Shown here: positions 1 through 5,518 of the stretch, in pieces | Layout of the letters: every line of letters begins with the position of its first letter | How positions within the stretch are numbered: position 1 is the stretch's first letter | From: Burkholderiales bacterium | GTDB taxonomy: Bacteria; Pseudomonadota; Gammaproteobacteria; Burkholderiales; Burkholderiaceae_C | Length of the DNA stretch: 5,518 bases | Direction: 5' to 3' | NCBI GenBank assembly: GCA_025354615.1 | Contig: JANXMO010000617.1 | Location: forward strand, 1 to 5,518 | Position numbers and translations under genes: made by a program | The notes under the pieces: generated by a model | Told to the model about the DNA's origin: nothing | The model's input: only the letters and a program-made list of their open reading frames with translations | The model's database searches: none

Positions 1-1217
1 TAGACCAGGTTGAGCATGCAGACAAAGCTTACAAAGAGGACGCTTCCACCCTGGCCGTCAAAAGCAGACACGATTCATTAAAAGGCTTGAATTTCATCGG
101 CAGTACGCTCACGCCAGTATTGCTGGGTACTGCGACTACCATCCGATTTTGGGCGGCACCTGCTATTGCTTTAAAAACTGCTTCTTACTTGGCTGGCACC
201 TCAACCGCGGCAGGTGCAGCTGTTTTTGTCACCGCGCTAGGCGGGAGGGAATTGGCCAAAGTGATGCCCTTGATAAGTGAAAAGCGTGTGCCCAACTTCA
301 TTGGTGGAACGCAGAAATTGCCTATGTACAAGCTTGAGCTGTTGAACAAGGACAAGCCAGCCGCAGCATTTTCAGACATTGGCGTGGGCTTCAAACGGAC
401 GATGGCGGAAATAGCGGATCGGGCTATATATTCTGTGCGGTTGCCTACCCGTTATGCCGGTGGGGATATATTGAACCAAGTGGGTAGTACCCTAAAAGAT
501 ATACTTTTATCTATGGAAGCAAACACAGCTGGCGAAGCTCAGGCTGCTTATATTTTATCGCCTTGGAGGCGTGTTGAAGGAGCTCAACCTCGAGCTTATG
601 AAATTAAAGTTCCAGGTGAATTTACTACGGAGGAACTTGCCAACAAAAGTGATTGGAAAATAGGGCTTCAATTATCTGTTCAAGCTGCTACTTCATCTTA
701 TATTTGGCGAATTAGCCAGCCTGCTGGGGGGAATGAATTCGATTTAGGGGCGAAGGTCGATCTGATTCGAGATATTGATCAAGCCGTACGTCGCGCGCAT
801 GTCGAGGCTTTGCGGCCAGAGATTATACATACTCTGGACCAGGCAGTTCTCATGGCGGAAAGAGATGGAGTGTCGGATCCTGTGGATCTGGAACGAGGAC
901 TTATAAGTGATATCACGCCAGAAATGTACGGGGCTTGCCAGCAAGTGACGGAGGTATTGGAAAATCCCAATTTATCTTTGGCGAAAGTTAATGGGGCGGT
1001 AGCGCATTTGAAACCTGAAATGCAACGTTTAAACGAAACCGCTCGCTCTACCATAAGAGAAAATTTCCATGATTTCCATGCGGAAATGTCAAAGGCTTTC
1101 AATATGTTGACAGACGCTGCCAAGCAATTGAAAACCCACGACGCTGTTGAAGAGCGCCGAAACGGCAAACCGGCCGGTGAACCGCCACCGGCAGCTGCTG
1201 CTGCGGCCACAGCCTAA
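1..1217 (+). CDS. Unrecognised protein, 5'-partial, low-GC, with hydrophobic N-terminal part and Ala/Pro tail
   Basis: I do not recognise this protein. The frame is open without a stop from base 3 to the TAA at 1215-1217, giving at least 404 residues. The only in-frame start-like codon near the left edge is TTG at 87, with an AAAGG just one base before it, so the real start is probably upstream of the window. Counting from that TTG, residues about 8-30 and 35-53 are hydrophobic or Gly/Ala/Thr-rich and could be two membrane segments. Residues about 225-350 look helical and charged. The last 25 residues are a low-complexity tail (EERRNGKPAGEPPP followed by an Ala run). No catalytic motif is evident. 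Two 60-base lines I counted (481-540, 601-660) are 42% and 35% GC, far below the neighbours, which suggests horizontal acquisition. A secreted effector or surface-associated accessory protein is possible, but this is only a guess. The gene is convergent with the kinase gene. Confidence 0.8.
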   Translation, partial: DQVEHADKAYKEDASTLAVKSRHDSLKGLNFIGSTLTPVLLGTATTIRFWAAPAIALKTASYLAGTSTAAGAAVFVTALGGRELAKVMPLISEKRVPNFIGGTQKLPMYKLELLNKDKPAAAFSDIGVGFKRTMAEIADRAIYSVRLPTRYAGGDILNQVGSTLKDILLSMEANTAGEAQAAYILSPWRRVEGAQPRAYEIKVPGEFTTEELANKSDWKIGLQLSVQAATSSYIWRISQPAGGNEFDLGAKVDLIRDIDQAVRRAHVEALRPEIIHTLDQAVLMAERDGVSDPVDLERGLISDITPEMYGACQQVTEVLENPNLSLAKVNGAVAHLKPEMQRLNETARSTIRENFHDFHAEMSKAFNMLTDAAKQLKTHDAVEERRNGKPAGEPPPAAAAAATA

Positions 1218-1306
1218 GCGCGTTTTGAGGGCGGCTGTCATGGAAAGTGACAAGGTGGCGCACAGGGAAACCCAACTAAAAAAAATGCTGGGTGCCTGTG
1301 CCGCCG

Positions 1307-1336
1307 GCGGACAGCCGCGGTCTCGCTGTTGTCCGC
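1307..1336. repeat. Inverted repeat, 7-bp perfect arms
   Basis: GCGGACA at 1307-1313 pairs with TGTCCGC at 1330-1336 around a 16-base GC-rich loop that itself contains the palindrome CCGCGG. It lies between two convergent genes, so a role in transcript ends is possible. There is no following T-run on either strand, so I do not call it a terminator. Confidence 0.45.
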
Positions 1337-1417
1337 ACCTTTGCCGCATGGACACGACGGTGGCAATCGGTGGAGTTGGCGAGGGTTGAGGCGCTGACGG
1401 TGAATGGCGGCAAAGGT
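1337..1417. repeat. Inverted repeat, 11-bp perfect arms
   Basis: ACCTTTGCCGC at 1337-1347 is the exact reverse complement of GCGGCAAAGGT at 1407-1417. The match extends inward by a few bases if one base is allowed to bulge. The arms are 59 bases apart. The left arm begins immediately after the 1307-1336 hairpin, so the two could form one structured RNA. An 11-bp arm is longer than most chance pairs at this distance. The function is unknown. Confidence 0.45.
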
Positions 1418-1501
1418 TTTTTCAACCCGTGTGTTGCGGGTGGTGCGGCGCGGTGTTGGCAGCCGTGCTTTTGAAGCGGGTGACGCGGTTTTTCATTCAA
1501 T

Positions 1502-3331
1502 TCAGTTTCTTTTCACGCCCAGCTTGAAGGCCACCATGGCCCGCAGCCGGGCGGGCGCCACCGGTTTGATCAACAAGTGAAAGTCATCGCGTTGCGCCTC
1601 GTTTTCGTGCCCTGACAGGCTGCTGCCGGTGACGACGATGGCGGGCAGGGCGGCGCCGAAATGCTGGCGCAAGAGGCGGATGGCGTCGATGCCGGTGCGG
1701 CCTGACTCGAGGCGGTGGTCGGTGATCACCAGGTCGGGCGGTGGCTCGGTTGCGGGGCGGGCGGCGGCCCAGGTGGCGCAGGTGGTGTGGCTGTCAAAGC
1801 TGGCGAGCGTGGCGCCCCAGGTGTGCAGCAAGGCTTCGAGCCCGGCGCGCACCGCGGGTTCGTCTTCAACCAGCACGATCAGTCGGCCGGCCAGTGTCAA
1901 GCCGGCGGATGTGCTGGCCCGTGGCGCTTCGGTGCGGGTTGCCGGCAATTGGCCGATTGGCAACTGGAGTGTGAACACACTGCCGTGGTCAGGGCGTGAG
2001 CGCAGCGTCAGCGGTGCGCCCATCAACCCAGCCAGCCGTTTGACGATGGCCAGCCCCAGGCCGAGGCCCTTGTGCTGCTCGGGCGGCAGTGCGGCGCCGT
2101 TGGTGGGCAGCTGGTAGAACTCCTCAAAGATGCGCTGCTGGTCGGCTTCGTCGATGCCCGGGCCGGTGTCCCAGACCTGCAGCAACAGCTGCTCGCCGCG
2201 CGGACGGGCGCTGACGAGCACGCTGCCGTCTTGCGTGTAGCGGATGGCGTTTGACACGAGGTTGCGCACGATGCGCTCGACCAGCACCGGGTCGGCGTGC
2301 GCCACGTGCCAGCCGCCGCGAAAGCGCAACGCCAGGCCTTTTTCGAAGGCGTTCGGCTCGAAGCCCAGACGCAGCTTGCGCAGCAGGCCTTCGATGGCGA
2401 AGGGCTGCGGGTGAACGTCGACGCCGCCGCTGTCGATGCGCGTGATGTCGAGCAGCTCGCAGAACAGGCTTTCGAGTGCGTCGACCGAGCCGTTGATGCT
2501 GTTGACCAGGTGCACCACTTCGGCGTCGTTGTTGTGTGTCTTGGCGCGCAGCGCTTCGGCGAACAGGCCCATGGCGTGCAATGGCTGGCGCAGGTCATGG
2601 CTGGCGGCGGCGAAGAACTGGGTTTTGGCGCGGTTGGCCACTTCGGCCTCTTGGCGGGCGGCTTCGGCGGCCTGTTTTTCCGCATGCAGCTGCAGCGCCA
2701 GCCCATCGGCTTGCAGCTTCAGGTCGATGGCGCGGTGCAGGGCTTGGCGGTAGGCGTGCGCCAGCACCGAAGTGGTTGCAAAAATGGTCAACAGCACACC
2801 GGCCAGCTGCCAGCTGCCCGGCGTGCCATTGCTGGCCACGCGCGCGGCCAGCGGCACGCAGCACAGCGCGGTGAACAGCATGAACACCCGCGGTTGATGG
2901 GCCAACACGGGCACGGCGACCGCGCAAAAGGTGTAGACGGTGATGATCAACCCGACCTGTTGCATCGAGTTGCCCAAACCGTAGAACAGCCAGGCGGTGG
3001 CGCCCCACAGCGCGCCTGAAACCAGCGTGCCCAGGTTCCACGCCCATTGCCAGCGCCGCCATTGCGCCGGTGTGCACGGGTCGGCACGGCGAAACCGCCG
3101 CAGCAGCGCCAGCCGGGCGCCCAGCATCACCGCATAAGCCGCCAGCCAGCCGGCCAGCAACGCCGCTGGCGCCGCCGCGCCCAGCAGCACCCCCACGATG
3201 GCCAGGCCCACGGCATTGCCCGCCAGCGTGGCGGGCAGGAAGTCGAAACTGCTGCGCACCTCTTCTTGCAAGCGTGAGCTGGGGCGGGCGGGTTGGCCGT
3301 CGATTGCCGTTGCGGCAAAGCCGTTGCTCAT
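1502..3331 (-). CDS. Membrane-bound hybrid sensor histidine kinase with C-terminal receiver domain
   Basis: A 609-residue complete protein predicted in the inner membrane. Residues about 33-195 hold roughly six hydrophobic segments (33-60, 62-77, 97-117, 126-144, 149-166, 174-192) and no recognisable periplasmic ligand domain, so sensing may occur within the membrane. A linker helix, likely coiled coil, follows at 197-238. The HisKA dimerisation domain carries the phospho-acceptor His245 (SHDLRQPLH). The ATPase domain shows the N box (NLVSNAIRY, Asn361), G1 box DTGPGI (388-393), FEEF (402-405) and G2 box GLGLGLAI (422-429), so kinase activity looks intact. The receiver domain (about 482-605) has the acidic pair Glu489/Asp490, phospho-acceptor Asp538, Thr568 and Lys589, all the expected residues. 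No Hpt domain is present. The start ATG at 3331-3329 has only a weak AAAGG-like site upstream. It lies 255 bases downstream of the response regulator gene on the same strand, its likely partner. The input signal is unknown. Confidence 0.93.
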   Translation of the reverse strand: MSNGFAATAIDGQPARPSSRLQEEVRSSFDFLPATLAGNAVGLAIVGVLLGAAAPAALLAGWLAAYAVMLGARLALLRRFRRADPCTPAQWRRWQWAWNLGTLVSGALWGATAWLFYGLGNSMQQVGLIITVYTFCAVAVPVLAHQPRVFMLFTALCCVPLAARVASNGTPGSWQLAGVLLTIFATTSVLAHAYRQALHRAIDLKLQADGLALQLHAEKQAAEAARQEAEVANRAKTQFFAAASHDLRQPLHAMGLFAEALRAKTHNNDAEVVHLVNSINGSVDALESLFCELLDITRIDSGGVDVHPQPFAIEGLLRKLRLGFEPNAFEKGLALRFRGGWHVAHADPVLVERIVRNLVSNAIRYTQDGSVLVSARPRGEQLLLQVWDTGPGIDEADQQRIFEEFYQLPTNGAALPPEQHKGLGLGLAIVKRLAGLMGAPLTLRSRPDHGSVFTLQLPIGQLPATRTEAPRASTSAGLTLAGRLIVLVEDEPAVRAGLEALLHTWGATLASFDSHTTCATWAAARPATEPPPDLVITDHRLESGRTGIDAIRLLRQHFGAALPAIVVTGSSLSGHENEAQRDDFHLLIKPVAPARLRAMVAFKLGVKRN

Positions 3332-3361
3332 GGACGCCTTTTTCTGCTGCGCGCTGGCGTA

Positions 3362-3391
3362 TTTATTGATCCGGCAAATTTAAAGTTGCAA
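3362..3391 (-). promoter_or_regulatory. Possible sigma70-like promoter for the kinase gene
   Basis: On the minus strand, TTGCAA (plus positions 3386-3391) is followed after 18 bases by AATAAA (3362-3367), matching four of six bases at each consensus hexamer. The predicted transcript would start about 20-25 bases before the kinase ATG. The stretch is clearly AT-rich within a GC-rich region, which supports a promoter, but the motif match is weak. Confidence 0.3.
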
Positions 3392-3410
3392 GCATGCCTG
3401 CATTGGCTTC

Positions 3411-3430
3411 CTCTCCCGCTTGCGGGAAAG
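3411..3430. repeat. Imperfect hairpin, diverged copy of a REP-like element
   Basis: CTCTCCCGC (3411-3419) and GCGGGAAAG (3422-3430) are separated by TT and pair with one mismatch. The CTCTCCCGC arm is identical to part of the stronger hairpin at 3488-3511, so the two look like related copies or the two ends of one degenerate element. Confidence 0.45.
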
Positions 3431-3487
3431 AGTAGGAGTGGCGCCATTGCATCCACTATTGGTGCCATGCGCCGTCCCTCACCCCGG

Positions 3488-3511
3488 CCCTCTCCCGCGG
3501 GCGGGAGAGGG
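3488..3511. repeat. Near-perfect palindromic hairpin, REP-like intergenic repeat
   Basis: CCCTCTCCCGC (3488-3498) is the exact reverse complement of GCGGGAGAGGG (3501-3511), with only two bases between, giving an 11-bp stem. It is preceded by the CCCTCACCCCGGC stretch (3476-3488) typical of this repeat type in many Gram-negative genomes (from general knowledge). No T-run follows on either strand, so it is better described as a dispersed palindromic repeat than as an intrinsic terminator. It could still weaken readthrough or stabilise the 3' end of the regulator mRNA. Confidence 0.6.
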
Positions 3512-3586
3512 AGTTCATGTTCATCGGCAACCGATTCACGTTTGTTGATGCCGGCTTAATAACCTTGAAACCGCTCAGCACTGCGC

Positions 3587-4312
3587 TCATGCCGGTTTGC
3601 CCCATTCATGCTGCAGCCCGCCGGGTTCAACCGCCATCTGGCTGACGGCCAGCACCGCCTGGGTGCGCGAGCTGACGTTGAGCGCCCGCAGCACGGCGGC
3701 GACGTGGTCTTTGACGGTGTCGACCGACAGGTTCAGCTCGCGCGCAATCAGCTTGTTCGGCTGGCCCTGCAGCAGCAGCGCCATGACCTCGGTTTGCCGC
3801 GGCGTCAGCCCCAGCGCCGCCAGCGGTGCCTGGGTTTGAAAGCCGCCACGGGTGGCGGCCTGGCCGATGGCGCCCAGCGGCGAGCGGGCCGCGCCGCCGC
3901 CGTCGCCGCCTGGTTGCGCACCGAGCGTCATCGATGGCACGTAAATCCCGCCCATCATCACCATGCGCAGCGCTTCGAGCAGCGCTTCGTTCGAACTGCG
4001 CTTGGGGATAAAGCCCATCGCACCAGCGTCGATCGAGCGGATCACGTCTGCAGCGCGGTCGCTGGCCGACACCACGACCACCGGCAGGTCGGGGTAAGTG
4101 GTGCGCAGTTCGGCCAGCACGTCGAAGCCGTTGGCGTCGCCCAGGTGCAGATCAAGCAGCACCAGATCGAAGTGGCCGCCGGCTTGCAATTGTTCACGCG
4201 CCGCCCGGGCGCTGGCCGCGCCGGTCACCTGCACGTGTTCACCCAGCCCATGAATGACCGTTTGCAGAGCCGCCAAAATCAACGGGTGGTCATCGACCAG
4301 CAGGACGTTCAT
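3587..4312 (-). CDS. NarL/FixJ-family response regulator with LuxR-type DNA-binding domain
   Basis: A 241-residue cytoplasmic transcription regulator. The N-terminal receiver domain (about 1-120) opens with MNVLLVDDHPLI and shows Asp7/Asp8, phospho-acceptor Asp54 (VLLDLHLG), Ser82 and Lys104 (FIPK). A Gly/Ala-rich linker spans about 130-165. The C-terminal LuxR-type helix-turn-helix (about 167-225) has LTPRQTEVMALLLQG, NKLIARELNLS and VDTVKDHV. The family binds promoter DNA after Asp phosphorylation. The frame extends upstream to 4396, but I chose the ATG at 4312-4310 because the receiver fold begins there and AGGGAA lies six bases upstream. The kinase gene downstream on the same strand is the likely partner. 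The gene is divergent from kefF. The regulated genes are unknown; the kefFC operon and itself are reasonable guesses from position only. Confidence 0.93.
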   Translation of the reverse strand: MNVLLVDDHPLILAALQTVIHGLGEHVQVTGAASARAAREQLQAGGHFDLVLLDLHLGDANGFDVLAELRTTYPDLPVVVVSASDRAADVIRSIDAGAMGFIPKRSSNEALLEALRMVMMGGIYVPSMTLGAQPGGDGGGAARSPLGAIGQAATRGGFQTQAPLAALGLTPRQTEVMALLLQGQPNKLIARELNLSVDTVKDHVAAVLRALNVSSRTQAVLAVSQMAVEPGGLQHEWGKPA

Positions 4313-4318
4313 AGGCGG

Positions 4319-4324
4319 TTCCCT
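4319..4324 (-). promoter_or_regulatory. Ribosome binding site deciding the regulator start
   Basis: AGGGAA on the minus strand, six bases before the ATG at 4312-4310. It is a good Shine-Dalgarno match at normal spacing and supports the 241-residue form over the longer open frame reaching 4396. Confidence 0.7.
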
Positions 4325-4421
4325 GGGATCAAGCGCCATGGCGGCGTAAAAAAAAGAAGACGGGGCCCATCGGAGTGATGGCAAAACCCCATGCAAGGCA
4401 GGGTGATGTTAGCGTTGCGGC

Positions 4422-4433
4422 CTCGCGTGCGAG
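4422..4433. repeat. Short inverted repeat, possible operator half-sites
   Basis: CTCGC and GCGAG are exact reverse complements separated by two bases, overlapping a second pair GCGTG (4425-4429) and CACGC (4435-4439). It sits about 47 bases before the kefF ATG and about 110 bases before the regulator ATG, a plausible place for a dimeric regulator to bind. Such short GC-rich symmetry is common by chance here. Confidence 0.25.
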
Positions 4434-4479
4434 TCACGCCGCGCTCCTCGTGTTTGCCGTCTTCTATTTGCCAACTGCC

Positions 4480-5154
4480 ATGCCCGAGTTACCGTCTGCC
4501 GCTGTTGTCGGCCCGCCCCATATCGTGGTGATCGCGGCCCACCCGGCCATGGAGCAGTCACGCGTCAACCATGCGCTGCTGCAAGCCGTGCGGGCCCTGG
4601 CTGGCGACGGCGTGGCGGTCGAAGTACGCGACCTGTATGCGCTGTACCCCGACTACCTGATCGACGTCGCCGCGGAGCAGGCCTGCCTGGCGGCGGCGTC
4701 GCTGATCGTCTGGCAGCACCCACTCCACTGGTATGGCATGACGCCGCTGATGAAGCTCTGGGTCGACGAGGTGCTGACCTTTGGCTGGGCTTACGGCCCG
4801 GGCGGCACGGCACTGGCGGGCAAGCCGCTGTGGCTGGTGACCAGTACCGGCGGCACGCGGGACAGCTATCACCCCGACAGCTACAACCGCTATGCCTTCA
4901 CTGCTTTCGTGCCGCCCTATGAACAAACCGCGGCGCTGTGCGGCATGCGGTTCATTGAGCCACTGGTGCTGCATGGCGCCCACCACGCCAGCGCCGACGC
5001 GGTGGCGGCCCACGCCGAGACCTATTGCCAGCGTCTGCGCCGCCACCCGGCGTGGCCGCAAGACGATGCCGCGGGCGACGGTGATTGCGCGGATTGCGCC
5101 GTGCCGGCCACCGCCCGCCCGGCGGCCACGCGCGAAGCGCACCGCGCCGAATGA
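4480..5154 (+). CDS. kefF: KefF-like NAD(P)H:quinone oxidoreductase, ancillary subunit of a Kef potassium efflux system
   Basis: A 224-residue flavodoxin-fold protein. In E. coli, KefF binds FMN, reduces quinones with NAD(P)H and activates the KefC channel from the cytoplasmic side. Family signatures seen are HIVVIAAHP (14-22), [17 protein letters not shown] (51-67), [13 protein letters not shown] (75-87), [10 protein letters not shown] (89-98), [14 protein letters not shown] (102-115) and TSTGG (121-125). E. coli KefF is about 176 residues; this one is longer by a short N-terminal extension and a C-terminal tail after about 190 with Cys203 and Cys206. I chose the ATG at 4480 because the fold begins soon after. 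The frame extends to a GTG at 4375, which would add a hydrophobic stretch odd for a cytoplasmic protein. No good ribosome binding site precedes either, so the start is uncertain. The stop overlaps the downstream kefC start as ATGA, typical of translational coupling. KefG is the alternative subfamily name. Confidence 0.88.
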   Translation: MPELPSAAVVGPPHIVVIAAHPAMEQSRVNHALLQAVRALAGDGVAVEVRDLYALYPDYLIDVAAEQACLAAASLIVWQHPLHWYGMTPLMKLWVDEVLTFGWAYGPGGTALAGKPLWLVTSTGGTRDSYHPDSYNRYAFTAFVPPYEQTAALCGMRFIEPLVLHGAHHASADAVAAHAETYCQRLRRHPAWPQDDAAGDGDCADCAVPATARPAATREAHRAE

Positions 5155-5518
5155 TGGAACACGGCAACTGGCTCACCGGCAGCCTCGTCTACCTCACCGC
5201 CGCGGTGCTCGCGGTGCCGCTGGCGCGGTTGCTGGGGCTGGGCTCCATCATCGGCTACCTGGCCGCCGGCATCGCCATCGGCCCGTGGGGGCTGGCGCTG
5301 GTCACCGACCCGCAGGACATGCTGCATTTCGCCGAATTCGGTGTCGTGTTGATGCTCTTCCTGGTCGGCCTGGAACTCGAGCCGCGCCGGCTGTGGGCCT
5401 TGCGGCGGCCGATTTTTGGCTGGGGCAGCGTGCAGCTGTTCGGCTCGGCGCTGTTGATGACGGGCGCCGGCCTGCTGGCGGGCGCCGATTGGCGGCTGGC
5501 GTTGGTGGCGTCGCTGGG
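5151..5518 (+). CDS. kefC: KefC-like glutathione-regulated potassium/proton antiporter, N-terminal part, cut by window end
   Basis: The first 122 residues of a CPA2-family inner-membrane antiporter, with the frame open to the window edge. The full-length family has about 600 residues: 12-13 membrane segments and a cytoplasmic RCK (KTN) domain that binds glutathione or its conjugates. Visible segments are about 9-28, 31-50, 57-75 and 88-112. Diagnostic stretches are [13 protein letters not shown] (28-40), [11 protein letters not shown] (43-53) and [20 protein letters not shown] (59-78), closely matching what I recall of E. coli KefC. Start: ATG at 5151, overlapping the kefF stop by four bases; a second ATG follows at once at 5154, so either may be used. 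No strong ribosome binding site is seen, consistent with coupling to kefF. KefB is the paralogous alternative; adjacency to a KefF-type partner and the sequence favour KefC, but the regulatory domain is outside the window. Confidence 0.9.
   Translation, partial: MMEHGNWLTGSLVYLTAAVLAVPLARLLGLGSIIGYLAAGIAIGPWGLALVTDPQDMLHFAEFGVVLMLFLVGLELEPRRLWALRRPIFGWGSVQLFGSALLMTGAGLLAGADWRLALVASL

Larger units (their letters stand above)
1218..1501. other. Intergenic region between convergent genes, no supported gene
   Basis: This 284-base gap separates the stop of the low-GC gene from the stop of the kinase gene. Short open frames cross it on both strands, but they are low-complexity, have no ribosome binding site and overlap neighbouring genes in other frames, so I do not call them. 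It holds two adjacent inverted repeats (1307-1336 and 1337-1417), an A8 run at about 1277-1284 and a small hairpin ACCCG/CGGGT at 1425-1441. None of these is followed by a T-run in the direction needed for an intrinsic terminator of either gene. I see no tRNA and no insertion-sequence end. Confidence 0.6.
3332..3586. other. Gap between regulator and kinase genes, with two related hairpins
   Basis: This 255-base stretch lies downstream of the regulator stop and upstream of the kinase start, both on the minus strand. It contains two hairpins with the same core (3411-3430 and 3488-3511) and a possible minus-strand promoter (3362-3391). I see no credible gene in it. The spacing means the kinase may be transcribed separately from the regulator rather than by simple readthrough. 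Confidence 0.6.
4313..4479. promoter_or_regulatory. Divergent intergenic region between the response regulator gene and kefF
   Basis: This 167-base region should hold the promoters of both divergent genes. It contains an A8 tract (4348-4355, T8 on the regulator's strand) and a short inverted repeat CTCGC-GT-GCGAG (4422-4433). I found no convincing -35/-10 pair for either direction: on the minus strand a TTGCCA occurs, but without a good -10 at normal spacing. If kefF starts at the upstream GTG (4375) instead, most of this region would be coding. Confidence 0.4.

Noticed and set aside
87..1217. TTG at 87 as the true start of the first gene
   Set aside because: The frame continues open and without a stop to the left edge, and the AAAGG before the TTG is only one base away, too close for a normal ribosome binding site. 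A 5'-partial gene is more likely.
1236..1252. TGTCA/TGACA hairpin just after the first gene as its terminator
   Set aside because: It has a 5-bp stem with a 7-base loop, low GC and no T-run after it; it is expected by chance.
1147..1389. Small plus-strand open frame after the first gene
   Set aside because: It overlaps the end of the first gene in another frame, has low-complexity composition, no ribosome binding site and no recognisable motif.
1425..1441. Hairpin ACCCG/CGGGT as a terminator for the kinase or the first gene
   Set aside because: The arms are only 5 bp. On the plus strand the T-run lies before the hairpin, and on the minus strand an A-run follows it, so neither direction fits an intrinsic terminator.
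2297..3019. Long plus-strand open frame antisense to the kinase gene
   Set aside because: Its Gln/Gly/His-rich composition is the shadow of GC-rich codons of the kinase on the other strand, which has unmistakable domain motifs.
3608..4378. Long plus-strand open frame antisense to the response regulator gene
   Set aside because: It is a shadow of the regulator, which has complete receiver and helix-turn-helix motifs; the antisense protein is Arg/Gln/His-rich with no domain.
4313..4396. N-terminal extension of the response regulator up to 4396
   Set aside because: The receiver fold begins at the ATG at 4312 with a good AGGGAA six bases upstream; the extra 28 residues have no family counterpart.
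4558..5142. Minus-strand open frame antisense to kefF
   Set aside because: It is a shadow of kefF, with His/Arg/Ala-rich composition and no recognisable domain.

Overview
The window reads as chromosomal DNA from a high-GC proteobacterium, most likely a betaproteobacterium of the Burkholderiales (Comamonadaceae-like). This is inferred from the strongly GC-biased third positions in most genes (a 60-base line I counted in the kinase gene is 72% GC), the KefF/KefC pair, the hybrid-kinase plus LuxR-type regulator pair, and a CTCTCCCGC…GCGGGAGAG intergenic hairpin of a kind common in that group. The genus cannot be fixed from the sequence.

Layout: (1) Bases 1-1217, plus strand: the 3' part of an unrecognised protein whose reading frame is open to the left edge, so its true start lies outside. 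It is much lower in GC (35% and 42% in two 60-base lines counted) and looks acquired. (2) 1218-1501: a gap between convergent genes with no convincing gene but two adjacent inverted repeats. (3) 1502-3331, minus: a membrane-anchored hybrid sensor histidine kinase with its own receiver domain. (4) 3332-3586: a gap with two related hairpins and a possible kinase promoter. (5) 3587-4312, minus: a NarL/FixJ-type response regulator. (6) 4313-4479: a divergent promoter region. (7) 4480-5154, plus: a KefF-like quinone/NAD(P)H oxidoreductase. (8) 5151 to the right edge: the N-terminal 122 residues of a KefC-like potassium/proton antiporter, overlapping kefF by four bases.

The genes fall into two functional units. 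The regulator and kinase lie in the same orientation and probably form a cognate two-component system whose signal is unknown. The kefF-kefC pair is a translationally coupled operon for glutathione-gated potassium efflux, which in the characterised enterobacterial system acidifies the cytoplasm and protects against electrophiles. The regulator gene and kefF share one intergenic region of about 167 bases, so control of kefFC by this two-component system is possible but untested.

I found no CRISPR array, tRNA, rRNA, transposase or clear intrinsic terminator. The least explained item is the low-GC partial gene on the left; nothing in the window is firm evidence of a new biological system.
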